A stretch of DNA of 64,000 nucleotides from Pleomorphomonas carboxyditropha (GTDB lineage: Bacteria > Pseudomonadota > Alphaproteobacteria > Rhizobiales > Pleomorphomonadaceae), in the NCBI RefSeq assembly GCF_002770725.1, contig NZ_NQVN01000011.1, forward strand, positions 62,001-126,000, in the 5' to 3' direction. The notes under the pieces were generated by a model. The model made no database searches and had not been told where the DNA came from. It worked only from the letters and a program-made list of their open reading frames with translations. Both the position numbers and the translations under genes were made by a program. Below, piece after piece: positions 40,659 through 51,222 of this stretch. Every line of letters starts with the position of its first letter. Positions within the stretch are counted from its first letter, which is position 1.

Positions 40659-40862
40659 CCAATCATTCCCGCTCGGTTGACGGACGGTCCACCGCCCCGC
40701 CCGAGGGCGGATTGCCGGACCGAACCTTCCCTCTCGAACCCTTGCCGCGTGACCGAATCCGCCGGAACCGCCACCTGCGCATGCTGCGCCGCAAGAACTC
40801 AAGATAGCTTTAACATACCGATCTCAGTGCGCCGCCGCCAACGGCGCCGGCAAACCTCTTTC

Positions 40863-41489
40863 TCAGGGCAGCTCTGGAGTCGCCCGCTTGGTGATGACGT
40901 CGTCGACAAGGCCGAACGCCTTGGCCGCCTCGGCATCCATGAAATTGTCGCGCTCCAGCGCCTCTTCGACCGCTGCAAGATCCCGGCCAGTATGACGGAC
41001 ATAGATCTCGTTGAGACGGCGCTTCAGCTTCAGGATCTCCTGGGCGTGCAGCATGATGTCCGCCGCCTGGCCGCGGAAGCCGCCCGACGGCTGGTGCACC
41101 ATGATGCGCGCGTTGGGCAGCGAGAAGCGCATGCCCGCCTCGCCCGCCGTCAGCAGCAGCGAGCCCATGGACGCCGCCTGGCCGATGCAGAGCGTCGCCA
41201 CCTTCGGGCGGATGAACTGCATGGTGTCGTAGATGGCGAGGCCCGCCGTCACATAACCGCCGGGAGAATTGATGTAGAGGGAGATCTCCTTGTTGGGATT
41301 CTCCGACTCGAGGAACAGAAGCTGGGCGCTGACCAGCGTCGCCACACCGTCATCGATGCCGCCGGTGATGAAGATGATCCGCTCCTTGAGGAGGCGCGAG
41401 AAAATATCATAGGCGCGCTCGCCGCGGTTCGTCTGCTCGACGACCATCGGGACCAGCGTGCTCATGGTGAAATCGACAGGATCCTTCAT
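40863..41489 (-). CDS. clpP: ClpP, proteolytic subunit of Clp proteases
   Basis: 208 residues. The serine-protease triad is Ser107 in GQAASMGS, His132 in MVHQPSGG and Asp181 in ERDNFMD. Forms the double-heptameric chamber that partners with ClpX (downstream) and ClpA. The gene order tig-clpP-clpX-lon is the conserved one. Confidence 0.98.
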   Translation of the reverse strand: MKDPVDFTMSTLVPMVVEQTNRGERAYDIFSRLLKERIIFITGGIDDGVATLVSAQLLFLESENPNKEISLYINSPGGYVTAGLAIYDTMQFIRPKVATLCIGQAASMGSLLLTAGEAGMRFSLPNARIMVHQPSGGFRGQAADIMLHAQEILKLKRRLNEIYVRHTGRDLAAVEEALERDNFMDAEAAKAFGLVDDVITKRATPELP

Positions 41490-41830
41490 ACGTTCCCTCG
41501 GCGTTCGACGGACGAACCGCTCTTCCAGACCCCTGAAGGGGCTTTGTGGAGCAGCGGTGGCGTCGCCTGCAAATCACTCTTGCCGTGATCGTTACATCCC
41601 AACCCGGCAATTGGCTACACCAAAGCCTCTGAATTTTCGATGCATGGTGTATGGCCTTTCCACGCTCCGCACATCTCCGGGGAACCTCCCCATGAAGGCC
41701 ACTTATGCATCGCCGGCAAACTCTGCAAGCGGCCGGAACCACATGCAGGGCTGATCGCCACAAAACGCAACGGGCCGGGGCGGTGACGCCCCGGCCGCGG
41801 AATTCGCCGCAGGAGATGCGGAGAGGCCGG
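41490..41830. other. Intergenic region between tig and clpP
   Basis: No gene supported. It holds the tig terminator at its right end and the clpP promoter region. No clear heat-shock promoter was identified by eye. Confidence 0.4.
41773..41796 (-). terminator. Intrinsic terminator after tig
   Basis: A perfect 10-bp GC stem (GGCCGGGGCG with CGCCCCGGCC) with a 4-nt loop. On the minus strand it is followed by CGTTGCGTTTTG, an interrupted T-run. It lies 34 nt after the tig stop. Confidence 0.65.
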
Positions 41831-43180
41831 TCAGACGGCCGGCTCCTCGTCGTCCTTGAACAGCTCTTCCTTGCTTACCGTCTTGTCGGTGACCTTGATC
41901 AGGCCGAGAAGGACGTCGACCACCTTCTCCTCGAACACCGGCGCCTGCAGCGAGGCGAGCGCGTTGGCGTCGCGACGGTAGAAGTCGAACACCGCCTTCT
42001 CCTGGCCGGGGAACTGGCGGGCGCGCTCGATCAGGGCGCGCTGCAGCTCCTGCTCGTTGACCTGCACCTTCTCGCGCTCGCCGAACTTCGACAGCACGAG
42101 GCCGAGACGGACGCGGCGCTCGGCGATCTTGCGATAGTCGGCGCGGGCCTTCTCCTCGGTGGTGTCCTCGTCCTCGAAGGTCTTGCCGGCCGACTTCATC
42201 TCGGCCTCGACCTGATTCCAGATGGCGTTGAATTCCTGCTCCACCAGCGTCGCCGGCAGCTCGAAGGAATACTGCGCGTCGAGGGCGTCGAGCAGCTGGC
42301 GCTTCACCTTCTGGCGGGTCTGGGCGCCGTTCTGGGACTCGATCTGCTGCTTGACGATGTCCTTCAGCGCGTCGAGGTTGTCCATGCCGAGCGTCTTGGC
42401 CCAGTCGTCGTCGAGCTTCAGCTCGCCCGGGGCGGCGACCTCGAACACCTCGATGTCGAAGGTGGCCGGCTTGCCGGCCAGATGCTTGGCCTGGTAGTCC
42501 TCGGGGAAGGTCACTTCGATGACCTTCTTGTCGCCGACCTTGAGGCCGATCAACTGCTCCTCGAAGCCGGGGATGAAGCGGCCCTGGCCGAGGAAGATGG
42601 CGGCGCGGTCGTCGGCGCCGCCGTCGAAGGGCTCGCCGTCGATCTTGCCGAGGTAGGAGATGGTCAGCCGGTCGCCGTTCTCGGCGGCGGCGCCTTCCTC
42701 GCGGGCGACGTAGGAGCGGGCGCCCTCGGCGATCTGGGTCAGGCGCTCCTCGACTTCCGAATCGGGCACCTCGACCACCGGCCGCTCGATGGCGATGTCG
42801 TCGACCGGCGCCAGCTCGAATTCCGGCACGATCTCGTAGGCGAGGTCATAGGCGAGGTCGAGGTCGCCCGACAGGATCTTCTCGGCGTCCTCGTCGGAGA
42901 GCGTGATCTGCGGCTGCATGGCCGCCTTCTCGGAACGCTCCTCCAGGGCCTTGTTCGACGTCTCGCCGATCACGGTGTTGACGATCTCGGCCATGGCCGA
43001 CTTGCCATAGAGCTTCTTGAGGTGAGCCTTGGGAACCTTGCCCGGGCGGAAGCCGCGAATCTGGGCGCGCCCCTTCAGATCCTCGAGATAGGCATCGAGC
43101 TTTTCGGCGAGTTCGGAGGCCGTGACGACGATCTTGAGCTCGCGCTTCAGGCCTTCGGTCGAGGTTTCAGTCACCTGCAT
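41831..43180 (-). CDS. tig: Trigger factor, ribosome-associated chaperone
   Basis: 449 residues. The N-terminal ribosome-binding domain carries the signature RGFRPGKVPKAHLKK. A central FKBP-type peptidyl-prolyl isomerase domain (about 160-245) contains DRLTISYLGKIDGEPFDGG, and a long helical C-terminal chaperone domain follows. The acidic end is usual. It binds near the exit tunnel and folds nascent chains. Confidence 0.98.
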   Translation of the reverse strand: MQVTETSTEGLKRELKIVVTASELAEKLDAYLEDLKGRAQIRGFRPGKVPKAHLKKLYGKSAMAEIVNTVIGETSNKALEERSEKAAMQPQITLSDEDAEKILSGDLDLAYDLAYEIVPEFELAPVDDIAIERPVVEVPDSEVEERLTQIAEGARSYVAREEGAAAENGDRLTISYLGKIDGEPFDGGADDRAAIFLGQGRFIPGFEEQLIGLKVGDKKVIEVTFPEDYQAKHLAGKPATFDIEVFEVAAPGELKLDDDWAKTLGMDNLDALKDIVKQQIESQNGAQTRQKVKRQLLDALDAQYSFELPATLVEQEFNAIWNQVEAEMKSAGKTFEDEDTTEEKARADYRKIAERRVRLGLVLSKFGEREKVQVNEQELQRALIERARQFPGQEKAVFDFYRRDANALASLQAPVFEEKVVDVLLGLIKVTDKTVSKEELFKDDEEPAV

Positions 43181-43351
43181 GGATGTGTTCTTTCGTCTCT
43201 GATCCCGAGAACGCCTCGCGGGACCATGCCGGCGGTCTTCCCAGCCGGCCCGGTCCGAAGAAGCGGTTCAATTCTGTCTTCACCACCGGCGGGACGCCAC
43301 GGAGGCGTACCTGACACCGACCGCATCACCCTCGATCACGGCGGGCCGATC

Positions 43352-43436
43352 TGGTGCGGGCGAAGGGACTTGAACCCCCACGGCTTTCGCCACTGGAACC
43401 TAAATCCAGCGTGTCTACCAATTCCACCACGCCCGC
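43352..43436 (-). tRNA. tRNA-Leu (anticodon TAG)
   Basis: An 85-nt class II tRNA on the minus strand beginning GCGGGCGTGGTGGAATTGG. The anticodon stem CTGGA/TCCAG encloses TTTAGGT (anticodon TAG). A long variable arm precedes the T-arm GGGTTCAAGTCCC. The acceptor stem closes and CCA is encoded. Confidence 0.97.
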
Positions 43437-43510
43437 GATCGAAACCGCACCGACCATCGCCTCCGATGCTCGAAGCGGGGTCTCCATAGCAAACTTCCCC
43501 GCAGGCACAA

Positions 43511-43547
43511 AGCAAAAAGGGGAGGATTCGTGATGAACCTCCCCTTT
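43511..43547 (-). terminator. Intrinsic terminator after the DUF4405 gene
   Basis: A perfect 10-bp stem (AAAGGGGAGG with CCTCCCCTTT). On the minus strand it continues into a run of five T. It lies about 27 nt after the stop codon. Confidence 0.85.
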
Positions 43548-43573
43548 GGTCGAGTTTGCCGGCTTTGCCGGGC

Positions 43574-44104
43574 TCAGGGCGCCGGCCGGCCGCCGGCTTG
43601 AGCCGGCGCCAGTGCCGCGTTCAGCAGCTCGAAGCCGTCGCGGCCGGACGCCCTGGCGAGCCCGGCCACCGTGTCTTCCGCCGACGTCACCTCGACGCCG
43701 ATCGCCTTGAGCCGCCCGGTCACCGTCGCCTCGTCGGTGCGGGCCAGCGCGGCCAGCGCCGTCACCGAGGCGTTGTTGAGCGCGCCGAAGGCGGCCATGC
43801 GGGGATTGCCGCCGCCACGCCCCTCGCCGGCGCCCGCATAGGCGAAGGCGACGGCCGCCGCGAGGCAGACGGCGGTCGAGATCCACATGGCCGAGCGGCG
43901 GAAATAGCCCATCAGCGTTCGCCAGTTGCGCCAGACGTGCAGCCCGAACGGCACGATCAGCGCCATCGACAGGATCTCGTGCATGGCATGGAAATACCGG
44001 TTGCCGACGTGGAAGAACAGCGCGACGCCGGACACCAGCGAGATCAGGAACAGCCAGGTGGTCAGCGGCGTGGCATAGCGAAACAGGGTTTCTTTGGCGG
44101 ACAT
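43574..44104 (-). CDS. DUF4405 membrane protein with C-terminal soluble tail
   Basis: 176 residues. Three hydrophobic helices (about 13-32, 40-60, 73-92) with histidines in FFHVGNRYFHAMHEI and FGLHVWRNWRTL, the pattern of the DUF4405 family, related to small cytochrome-b-like membrane proteins. Haem binding is possible but unproven. The last about 75 residues form a soluble domain with a helix-hairpin-helix-like rhythm. No redox partners adjacent. Own terminator downstream. Confidence 0.8.
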   Translation of the reverse strand: MSAKETLFRYATPLTTWLFLISLVSGVALFFHVGNRYFHAMHEILSMALIVPFGLHVWRNWRTLMGYFRRSAMWISTAVCLAAAVAFAYAGAGEGRGGGNPRMAAFGALNNASVTALAALARTDEATVTGRLKAIGVEVTSAEDTVAGLARASGRDGFELLNAALAPAQAGGRPAP

Positions 44105-44210
44105 GGCGGGAGACTCGATAGGAAAAAATCAGGGAAAACCAGCCCCTTGGGCTCCCTTCCTCCTACCACTCCGCCGCGTCATGATCTTATCGCGACGGTG
44201 CCGAAGTGTA

Positions 44211-44606
44211 TCAATGGGTATCGGCCGCCGCCTTGCGTTTCCGGCTCGCCTTGCGCGCCTTTTCCTCGGCTTTCGCCGCCTCACTGCGCCGGGCGACGCC
44301 GACCGCCGCGCGGCACCAGTCGAGGAACTCGTCCGGCTCGTCGTAGAGCCGTTCCGGCGCCCGCCAATAGGGCATCTGCGCCGTCCGGCCGTCCTTGGTG
44401 GTATATTCGAACTGCGGGCAATCCTCGGCGACGAAGCGGCCGCGCGTCTCGTCGTCGACCTTGAAATAGAGGCTGCCGTCGATCTCCAGCGCGAACACCA
44501 TGCCGTCCTGATAGATCGAAAGGCCGCCGAACATCTTGCGGAAGGCAACGCCGCCGAGCGGCTCCATCAGATCGCGCAGAAATTCCCGAAAGCCGTCGTC
44601 CGCCAT
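44211..44606 (-). CDS. TfoX/Sxy N-terminal-domain protein
   Basis: 131 residues. Residues 1-105 match the TfoX N-terminal domain (FRKMFGGLSIYQDGMVFALE, LYFKVDD, MPYWRAPERL). The C-terminus is a Lys/Arg/Ala-rich tail. In gammaproteobacteria Sxy/TfoX activates competence genes, but the stand-alone N-domain proteins of alphaproteobacteria have no known role and no competence genes are seen here. GGGGG precedes the chosen ATG; an ATG five codons earlier is possible. Confidence 0.85.
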   Translation of the reverse strand: MADDGFREFLRDLMEPLGGVAFRKMFGGLSIYQDGMVFALEIDGSLYFKVDDETRGRFVAEDCPQFEYTTKDGRTAQMPYWRAPERLYDEPDEFLDWCRAAVGVARRSEAAKAEEKARKASRKRKAAADTH

Positions 44607-44647
44607 GCTTGCCCCCACCATCGAACGGCGAGAACATAAAGCGAACA

Positions 44648-45306
44648 TCACGCCCTGTCGAGTCCCATCTGCCAGAAGGCGGTCTCGAGCCGGCTCGCTT
44701 GCGCGAAGATGCCGGCGAGCTGGCGGAAGCGCGCCTCGCCCACCGCGCCGCCGGAAAGCGCGTCGAGATGGGCGACGGTGGAAGCAGCCAGTTGCTGGTA
44801 GCCGTCGCCGGCATACTCGGCGATCCACGGCGCGTAAGGATTGCTCCCGGCGAGCGCGCCGGGCACGGCGGCGAGCCGGCGGGCGATCACCGCGTAGCCG
44901 ATCATGCAGGGCGCGAGCGCCACGTGCAGGTCGAGGAGATCGCCGCGAACGCCCCAGTCGAGCACGAAGCGGGTATAGGCGGTGGTCGGCATGTCCTCGT
45001 CGGCCGCCTGGAGATCGGCGGGCGTCAGGCCCCAGCCGGCGCAGTATTTCACATGCAGCGCCATCTCGCCGTCGAGGATGGCGCGGAGGCCGTCGAGGCC
45101 GTAGCGCATCTCCTCCATCGTCCGTCCCTTGTAGGCGGCGAGCGCATAGGCGCGGGCGAACTGGATCAGGAACAGGTAGTCCTGGACGAGATAGTGGCGG
45201 AAAGCCGCCTCGGGCAGCGTGCCGGCCGCCATCATCTCCACGAAGGGATGCTCGACATAGGCGCGCCAGTCGTCGGCGCTGGCTTCGACGAGACGGTCGT
45301 AAAGGG

Positions 45307-45310
<4 letters not shown>
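44648..45310 (-). CDS. tenA: TenA-family aminopyrimidine aminohydrolase (thiaminase II)
   Basis: 220 residues, all-helical haem-oxygenase-like fold. The nucleophilic Cys lies in [13 protein letters not shown], with HPFVEMM and [17 protein letters not shown] near the N-terminus and the terminal ETAFWQMGL glutamate. It salvages the pyrimidine of degraded thiamine. Its ATG overlaps the tgt stop (ATGA), so translation is coupled, although the pathways are unrelated. No thi genes or TPP-riboswitch are nearby. Confidence 0.93.
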
Positions 45311-46443
<1,133 letters not shown>

Positions 46444-46493
46444 CGGCTGGGCTTTGCTCTCCGGGCGCCTTTTTCTGATGCGCCTTGTTTCCC

Positions 46494-46632
46494 ACCCCTC
46501 TCTCCAACTCTCCCCCACAAGGGGGGAGAGGGCACCGCTTGGTTCCCGTCAGAACCTATTTGCCGGGAAGCATGCACTGGTTGGCTCAACGAGCCCTCTC
46601 CCCCCTTGTGGGGGAGAGTTGGAGAGAGGGGT
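46494..46632. repeat. 139-bp palindromic intergenic repeat, copy 2
   Basis: Perfect 40-bp inverted arms at 46494-46533 and 46593-46632, identical to those at 12688-12826, around a 59-bp centre of the same length but different sequence (shared core GTCAGAACCTAT). It sits between the 5' side of tgt and the 3' end of the RND gene and could act as a transcription barrier. Confidence 0.9.
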
Positions 46633-46680
46633 TTCGTTCCGCCCGCCAATAACGAAAAATACCGCCGGCAACAACGGCTG

Positions 46681-49600
46681 TCAGCTTCGAAGCAGCCGGT
46701 AGATGGCCGGAATGACCAGCACGGTGAGCAGCGTCGACGACGCAAGGCCGAACAACAGCGATATGGCGAGCCCCTGAAAGATCGGATCCGTCAGGATCAC
46801 CGCCGCGCCGATCATGGCGGCGAGCGCCGTCAAAAGGATCGGCTTGAAGCGGATCGAACCGGCTTCGATCAGGATATCGGCAAGTGATCGCCGCGCCACA
46901 CGGGATCCGCCCTCCTCGTCCGTCACTGTGACCTCGCGCGGCGCGTGGCGGATGAAGTCGACGAGCAGGATCGAGTTGCGCACGATAATGCCGGCGAGCG
47001 CGATGAAGCCGATCATCGACGTGGCCGTGAACGGCGCATGGAACAGCCAATGCCCGCCGAGGATGCCGATGAAGGTGAGCGGGATCGGCGTCAGGATGAC
47101 CAGCGGCAGCTTGAAAGAGCCGAACTGCGCCACCACCAAAATGTAGATGCCGAGAATGGCAATGGCGAAGGCGGCTCCCATATCGCGGAAGGTCACCCAG
47201 GTCACTTCCCACTCGCCATCCCAAAGCAGCGTCGATCGGCTCTCGTCGGCCGGTTGGCCGTGCAAGGCGATCGCCGGCTTTGCGAGGCCCGTCCAGTCCT
47301 GCCGGTCGAGGGCCTCCTGCACCGCCAGCATGCCGTAAAGGGGAGCCTCAAAAGTACCGGCCAGTTCGGCCGTTACCATCTCGGCGAAGCGGCCATTGTG
47401 GCGGAAGATCGGGAAGGACGCCCTCTCCTCGCTCACCCGCACCACGTCGCCGAGTTCGACGACACCACGGTCGCCCGGCAGCACATTGGCCGGAATGGGC
47501 GTAGTCAGGGCCGTTTCATCAAGCACCTTCTCGCCCTTCGGCCGCTCGACGACGATGGGAATGGCCGCACGGCCACCGCCCCGGTGCGAATAGCCGACCG
47601 TCGACGCGCCGCCCAGGATGGCCAGCGTATCGAACACGTCGCTCTCCTCGACATGGAAGAAGTCGAGATCGTCGGTGGAAATCGTCACCCGGAGCCGCCG
47701 GGCCGGCACGCCGAAGGAATTGTCGACATCGACGATGAAGGGCACCTCGCGGAAGGCGGCCTCGACCTTCTCGGTCGTCCGACGGCGCGTATCGGCGTCC
47801 GGGCCGTAGATTTCGGCGAGCAACGTGGCCATCACCGGCGGCCCCGGCGGCGGCTCGACCACCTTCAGCGACGTGCCGGCCGGCACCGTCAATGCCATGA
47901 CCCGCTGCCTGAGATCGAGGGCGATGTCGTGCGAGGCCCTGTCGCGTTTGCCCTTGGCCGTCAGGTTGACCTGCACGTCGCCGAGCTGCGGTTCGGCACG
48001 CAGATAGGAATGACGGACGAGTCCGTTGAAGTTGAAGGGCGCCGCCGCGCCGGCGTGCGTCTGAACGGACACCACCTCCGGCAAATCGAGTGCCACTTTC
48101 GCCACCGCCTGGGCTACCGCGTCGGTCGCTTCCACTGCGGAACCTTCCGGCAGATCGATGGTGACGGCGAGTTCCGCCTTGTTGTCGAAGGGCAAGAGCT
48201 TGACGGTGACGTGCTTGGTGTAGAACAGCGTCAGAGAGCCGAGCGTCAGCACACCGACGGCCAAGAGAAACGCAAGGCTCCTCCGCCTGCTCGCCAGGAT
48301 CGGCCGCGCCACGGCGGCATAAGTCCGCCCCAGAGCGCCCCCTGCGCCATCGCCGTGATGATGATGCACCGGACCGTTCCCAGCCACCTTCAGCATCAGC
48401 CAGGGCGTGACGATCACCGCGACGAAGAACGAAAAGATCATCGCCGCCGAGGCATTGGCCGGGATGGGGCTCATATATGGCCCCATCATGCCGGAAACGA
48501 ACAGCATCGGTAAGAGCGCCGCCACGACGGTCAGCGTCGCGACGATGGTCGGATTACCCACCTCGGCAACGGCATCGACGGCCGCCTCCCGACGGCTGCG
48601 ACCGTCACGCATCGCTGTGTGGCGGGCAATGTTCTCGATGACGACGATGGCATCGTCGACCAGGATGCCGATCGAGAAGATCAGCGCGAACAAGGAGACG
48701 CGGTTGAGGGTGTAGCCCATCACCTTGGCGGCGAACAGCGTGAGCAGGATGGTGACCGGAATGACCACTGCCACCACCACCGCCTCGCGGAAACCGATCG
48801 TCACCCACACGAGGGCGATGATCGACAGTGTCGCCAGGCCGAGATGAAACAGCAGTTCGTTGGCCTTCTCGTTGGCCGTCTCGCCGTAGTCGCGCGTCAC
48901 CTCGACGGTGAGGCTGTCCGGAATGAGGTTGCCTTCGAGGCTATCGACGCGGGCGAGGACGTCATGGGCGACCGTCACGGCGTTGGCGCCGGCCCGCTTG
49001 GCAACGGCCAGCGTCACGGCCGGCAACCGCTCGATCGAACCGCCGACAGCCTTCCGAACGGTGGACACATAGAGATCGGCGGTATCCTGAGCGAAAGAGA
49101 CGTCGGCGACGTCGCGCGCATAGACCGGACGGCCGTCGCGGGCCGTCAGCAGGAGGTTGGCGATCTCCGCCGGCGATTGCAGCGTCTCACCCGCGACCAC
49201 CTGGATCCCCTCGCCGCCGTCGCGCACCATGCCGGCCGGAAACGACCTGTTGGCGGCGGTGACCTTGGCCGACAACTGCTGCAGCGTCACGCCGTAGAGG
49301 GCAAGCCGGGCAGGATCCGGCGCGATGCGGATAGCGTCGCCGGTTTCCCCCACCAGATAGGTAAGACCGACGTCGTCGACCTTGGCGATCTCGCCGCGAA
49401 GTTCCCTGGCGATGCGCGTAAGGTCGGCAGCGCTGACCGAAGCGGCCGTCTCCGGCTTCGGCGACAGCGTCAGCGTGACGATGGCGACATCATCGATGCC
49501 GCGGCCAACGATTCTCGGCTCGGCGATACCGACCGGAATGCGGTCGAGATTGGCGCGAATCCGGTCGTGAACGCGCAGCACCGCCGCGTCCGCCGAGGTG

Positions 49601-49908
49601 CCGACCAGGAAGCGGGCGGTGACCAGCACCCGCTCGTCGTAGGTCTGCGAGTAGACGTGCTCGACGCCGTCGATGGCCTTGACGATGGTCTCGAGCGGCT
49701 CGGTGACCAGCTTTTCGGCATCCTCCGCCCTGAGCCCGGGGGCCGAGACGTGGATATCGACCATCGGCACCGAGATCTGCGGCTCCTCCTCGCGCGGCAG
49801 CGTCACCAAGGCGACGAGGCCCACCGCGAAGGCGGCCAGCAGGAACAGCGGCGTCAGCGCCGAGCCGATGAAGGCATGGGTGAGACGGCCGGCGATACCG
49901 AGCCTCAT
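46681..49908 (-). CDS. RND-family efflux permease
   Basis: 1075 residues with the twelve-helix, two-porter-domain RND architecture. The proton-relay aspartates are retained in FSIGILVDDAIVVIENIARH (helix 4). A VHHHHGDG cluster (about residues 514-517) lies in the cytoplasmic loop between helices 6 and 7. The sequence is closer to the HAE/AcrB branch than to heavy-metal CusA, but the substrate is unknown. It overlaps the adaptor gene by an ATGA, so they are coupled. No outer-membrane channel gene adjoins. Confidence 0.92.
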   Translation of the reverse strand: MRLGIAGRLTHAFIGSALTPLFLLAAFAVGLVALVTLPREEEPQISVPMVDIHVSAPGLRAEDAEKLVTEPLETIVKAIDGVEHVYSQTYDERVLVTARFLVGTSADAAVLRVHDRIRANLDRIPVGIAEPRIVGRGIDDVAIVTLTLSPKPETAASVSAADLTRIARELRGEIAKVDDVGLTYLVGETGDAIRIAPDPARLALYGVTLQQLSAKVTAANRSFPAGMVRDGGEGIQVVAGETLQSPAEIANLLLTARDGRPVYARDVADVSFAQDTADLYVSTVRKAVGGSIERLPAVTLAVAKRAGANAVTVAHDVLARVDSLEGNLIPDSLTVEVTRDYGETANEKANELLFHLGLATLSIIALVWVTIGFREAVVVAVVIPVTILLTLFAAKVMGYTLNRVSLFALIFSIGILVDDAIVVIENIARHTAMRDGRSRREAAVDAVAEVGNPTIVATLTVVAALLPMLFVSGMMGPYMSPIPANASAAMIFSFFVAVIVTPWLMLKVAGNGPVHHHHGDGAGGALGRTYAAVARPILASRRRSLAFLLAVGVLTLGSLTLFYTKHVTVKLLPFDNKAELAVTIDLPEGSAVEATDAVAQAVAKVALDLPEVVSVQTHAGAAAPFNFNGLVRHSYLRAEPQLGDVQVNLTAKGKRDRASHDIALDLRQRVMALTVPAGTSLKVVEPPPGPPVMATLLAEIYGPDADTRRRTTEKVEAAFREVPFIVDVDNSFGVPARRLRVTISTDDLDFFHVEESDVFDTLAILGGASTVGYSHRGGGRAAIPIVVERPKGEKVLDETALTTPIPANVLPGDRGVVELGDVVRVSEERASFPIFRHNGRFAEMVTAELAGTFEAPLYGMLAVQEALDRQDWTGLAKPAIALHGQPADESRSTLLWDGEWEVTWVTFRDMGAAFAIAILGIYILVVAQFGSFKLPLVILTPIPLTFIGILGGHWLFHAPFTATSMIGFIALAGIIVRNSILLVDFIRHAPREVTVTDEEGGSRVARRSLADILIEAGSIRFKPILLTALAAMIGAAVILTDPIFQGLAISLLFGLASSTLLTVLVIPAIYRLLRS

Positions 49909-50858
49909 GGCAGCACCACCGTGTCGCCGGCGGCGAGGCCGGACAGGATTTCCACCTGCCCATCATGCCGTTCGCCGAGCACCACGGTTCGGTCGGCCTC
50001 TCCGCTGTCCGAAACGACGCGCAGCGTGTCGATGCCAGACCGGCTGGTAATGGCATCGGCCGGCACCGAGATGGCCTGCCGCGTGCCGACGGGGACGCGC
50101 ACCAGAAGGCGGGCGTCGACGAAATCGGTCGGCAGGTTCGGCACCTCGACATCGGCGGTGACGCGCCCGCCCTCGATCTGCGGGTAGAGCTTGGCAAGCC
50201 GCCCCTCCAGGGTGCCGCCCGTCGCTTCGACGGCCAGCGAAGCCCCCTGTTCGAGGAGAGCGGCGTGACGCTCGGGAATGGAAAGCCGCAGGAAGAAACC
50301 GCCGCCGCCCAGGGTGACGACAGTCTCGCCGGCCATCACCACCGATCCCCTGGTGACCGGCACGGTCAAAACCTTGCCGTCGGCAGGAGCAAGAACGTCG
50401 CCCTCGGCGCCCTGCTGGACGACCACTTGCCGCTGCGCCTCGGCGGCGGCGATCTGGCCGCGGAACACCTCGACCTGCGTTCGAAGCTGATCCAGCCGCT
50501 GGCTGGTACTGACGCCCTTGTCGACCAGCGTCTGGCCGCGCGCCAGCTCGGCTTCCGCGTTCTGCAATTGCGCCCCGAGCGCCTTCAGCTGCGCATCGAG
50601 CGCCGAAATCTGGAAGTCGATCTTGTCGTCGCGCACGACCGCGATGCGCTGCCCGGCCTTCACCGGGTCACCTTCCGATACGTCGAGCGACACCAGCGTG
50701 CCGCCGACCCGAGCCCGTGCGGCGAGGCTGTCGCGCGCCTCGACACGGCCGTAGACCGCCTTCCATTCCGGAACGGCAACCGGCTGGACGACCAGCGTTC
50801 CCGCCTCGGCCGGCGAGACAAGACAAAGCGAAACGAACCCGGCAAGGAAGAGGCGCAT
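49905..50858 (-). CDS. RND efflux periplasmic adaptor (membrane fusion protein)
   Basis: 317 residues, short for the family. A signal peptide (MRLFLAGFVSLCLVSPAEAG) is followed by a lipoyl-like half (VGGTLVSLDVSEGDPVKAGQ), a helical hairpin (about 80-140), the returning lipoyl half (GDVLAPADGKVLTVPV) and a beta-barrel domain. It links the inner-membrane pump to an outer-membrane channel. The ATG giving MRLFLAG is preferred because it starts a good signal sequence. Confidence 0.9.
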   Translation of the reverse strand: MRLFLAGFVSLCLVSPAEAGTLVVQPVAVPEWKAVYGRVEARDSLAARARVGGTLVSLDVSEGDPVKAGQRIAVVRDDKIDFQISALDAQLKALGAQLQNAEAELARGQTLVDKGVSTSQRLDQLRTQVEVFRGQIAAAEAQRQVVVQQGAEGDVLAPADGKVLTVPVTRGSVVMAGETVVTLGGGGFFLRLSIPERHAALLEQGASLAVEATGGTLEGRLAKLYPQIEGGRVTADVEVPNLPTDFVDARLLVRVPVGTRQAISVPADAITSRSGIDTLRVVSDSGEADRTVVLGERHDGQVEILSGLAAGDTVVLP

Positions 50859-50871
50859 CGCGAGTTCCCGA

Positions 50872-51072
50872 TCAGAAGGCGGTGCCAGGCTTGACGCCAA
50901 GCTTGCGGAAGACGATCGCCGCCGGACAGAACCCGGTGAACGCCGACCGGATGAGGTTGCAACCGACGAAAGCCGTCAGCCACATGAAGTACGGCGAGAC
51001 GAAATAGGTGAGCAGCAGCGAGACGAGCAGCACGCTGCCGGCGAAGACGAGAACGGCGCGATCGAGGGTCAT
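50872..51072 (-). CDS. DUF2892 (YgaP-like) small membrane protein
   Basis: 66 residues with two hydrophobic segments (TLDRAVLVFAGSVLLVSLLL and YFMWLTAFVGCNLIRSAFTG) and the family ending GFCPAAIVFRKLG. DUF2892 proteins often accompany rhodanese, persulfide dioxygenase or efflux genes. GGAG lies before the ATG. The adaptor gene begins 13 bp after its stop, so this is the first gene of the efflux operon, directly behind the AT-rich palindrome. Confidence 0.9.
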   Translation of the reverse strand: MTLDRAVLVFAGSVLLVSLLLTYFVSPYFMWLTAFVGCNLIRSAFTGFCPAAIVFRKLGVKPGTAF

Positions 51073-51092
51073 CAGGCATCTCCGTTTAGATT

Positions 51093-51108
51093 GTATATTA
51101 TAATATAC
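51093..51108 (-). promoter_or_regulatory. AT-rich 16-bp palindrome, probable operator of the DUF2892-adaptor-RND operon
   Basis: GTATATTATAATATAC is a perfect 16-bp inverted repeat in an otherwise GC-rich genome, 20 bp upstream of the first gene of the operon. Position and shape fit a repressor site overlapping the promoter, like those of ArsR-family sulfur sensors (BigR type). The regulator gene is not in the window. Confidence 0.6.
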
Positions 51109-51222
51109 TCATATAATGAAACAAACAAGGAGCCGTGCTACGTGATTGCGTCACACCCGCGCCCGTCGCTTTCCGATCCGCTTTGGTGATAGCCTCCGCC
51201 TCCGAATCTCGGAGAGGAACGC

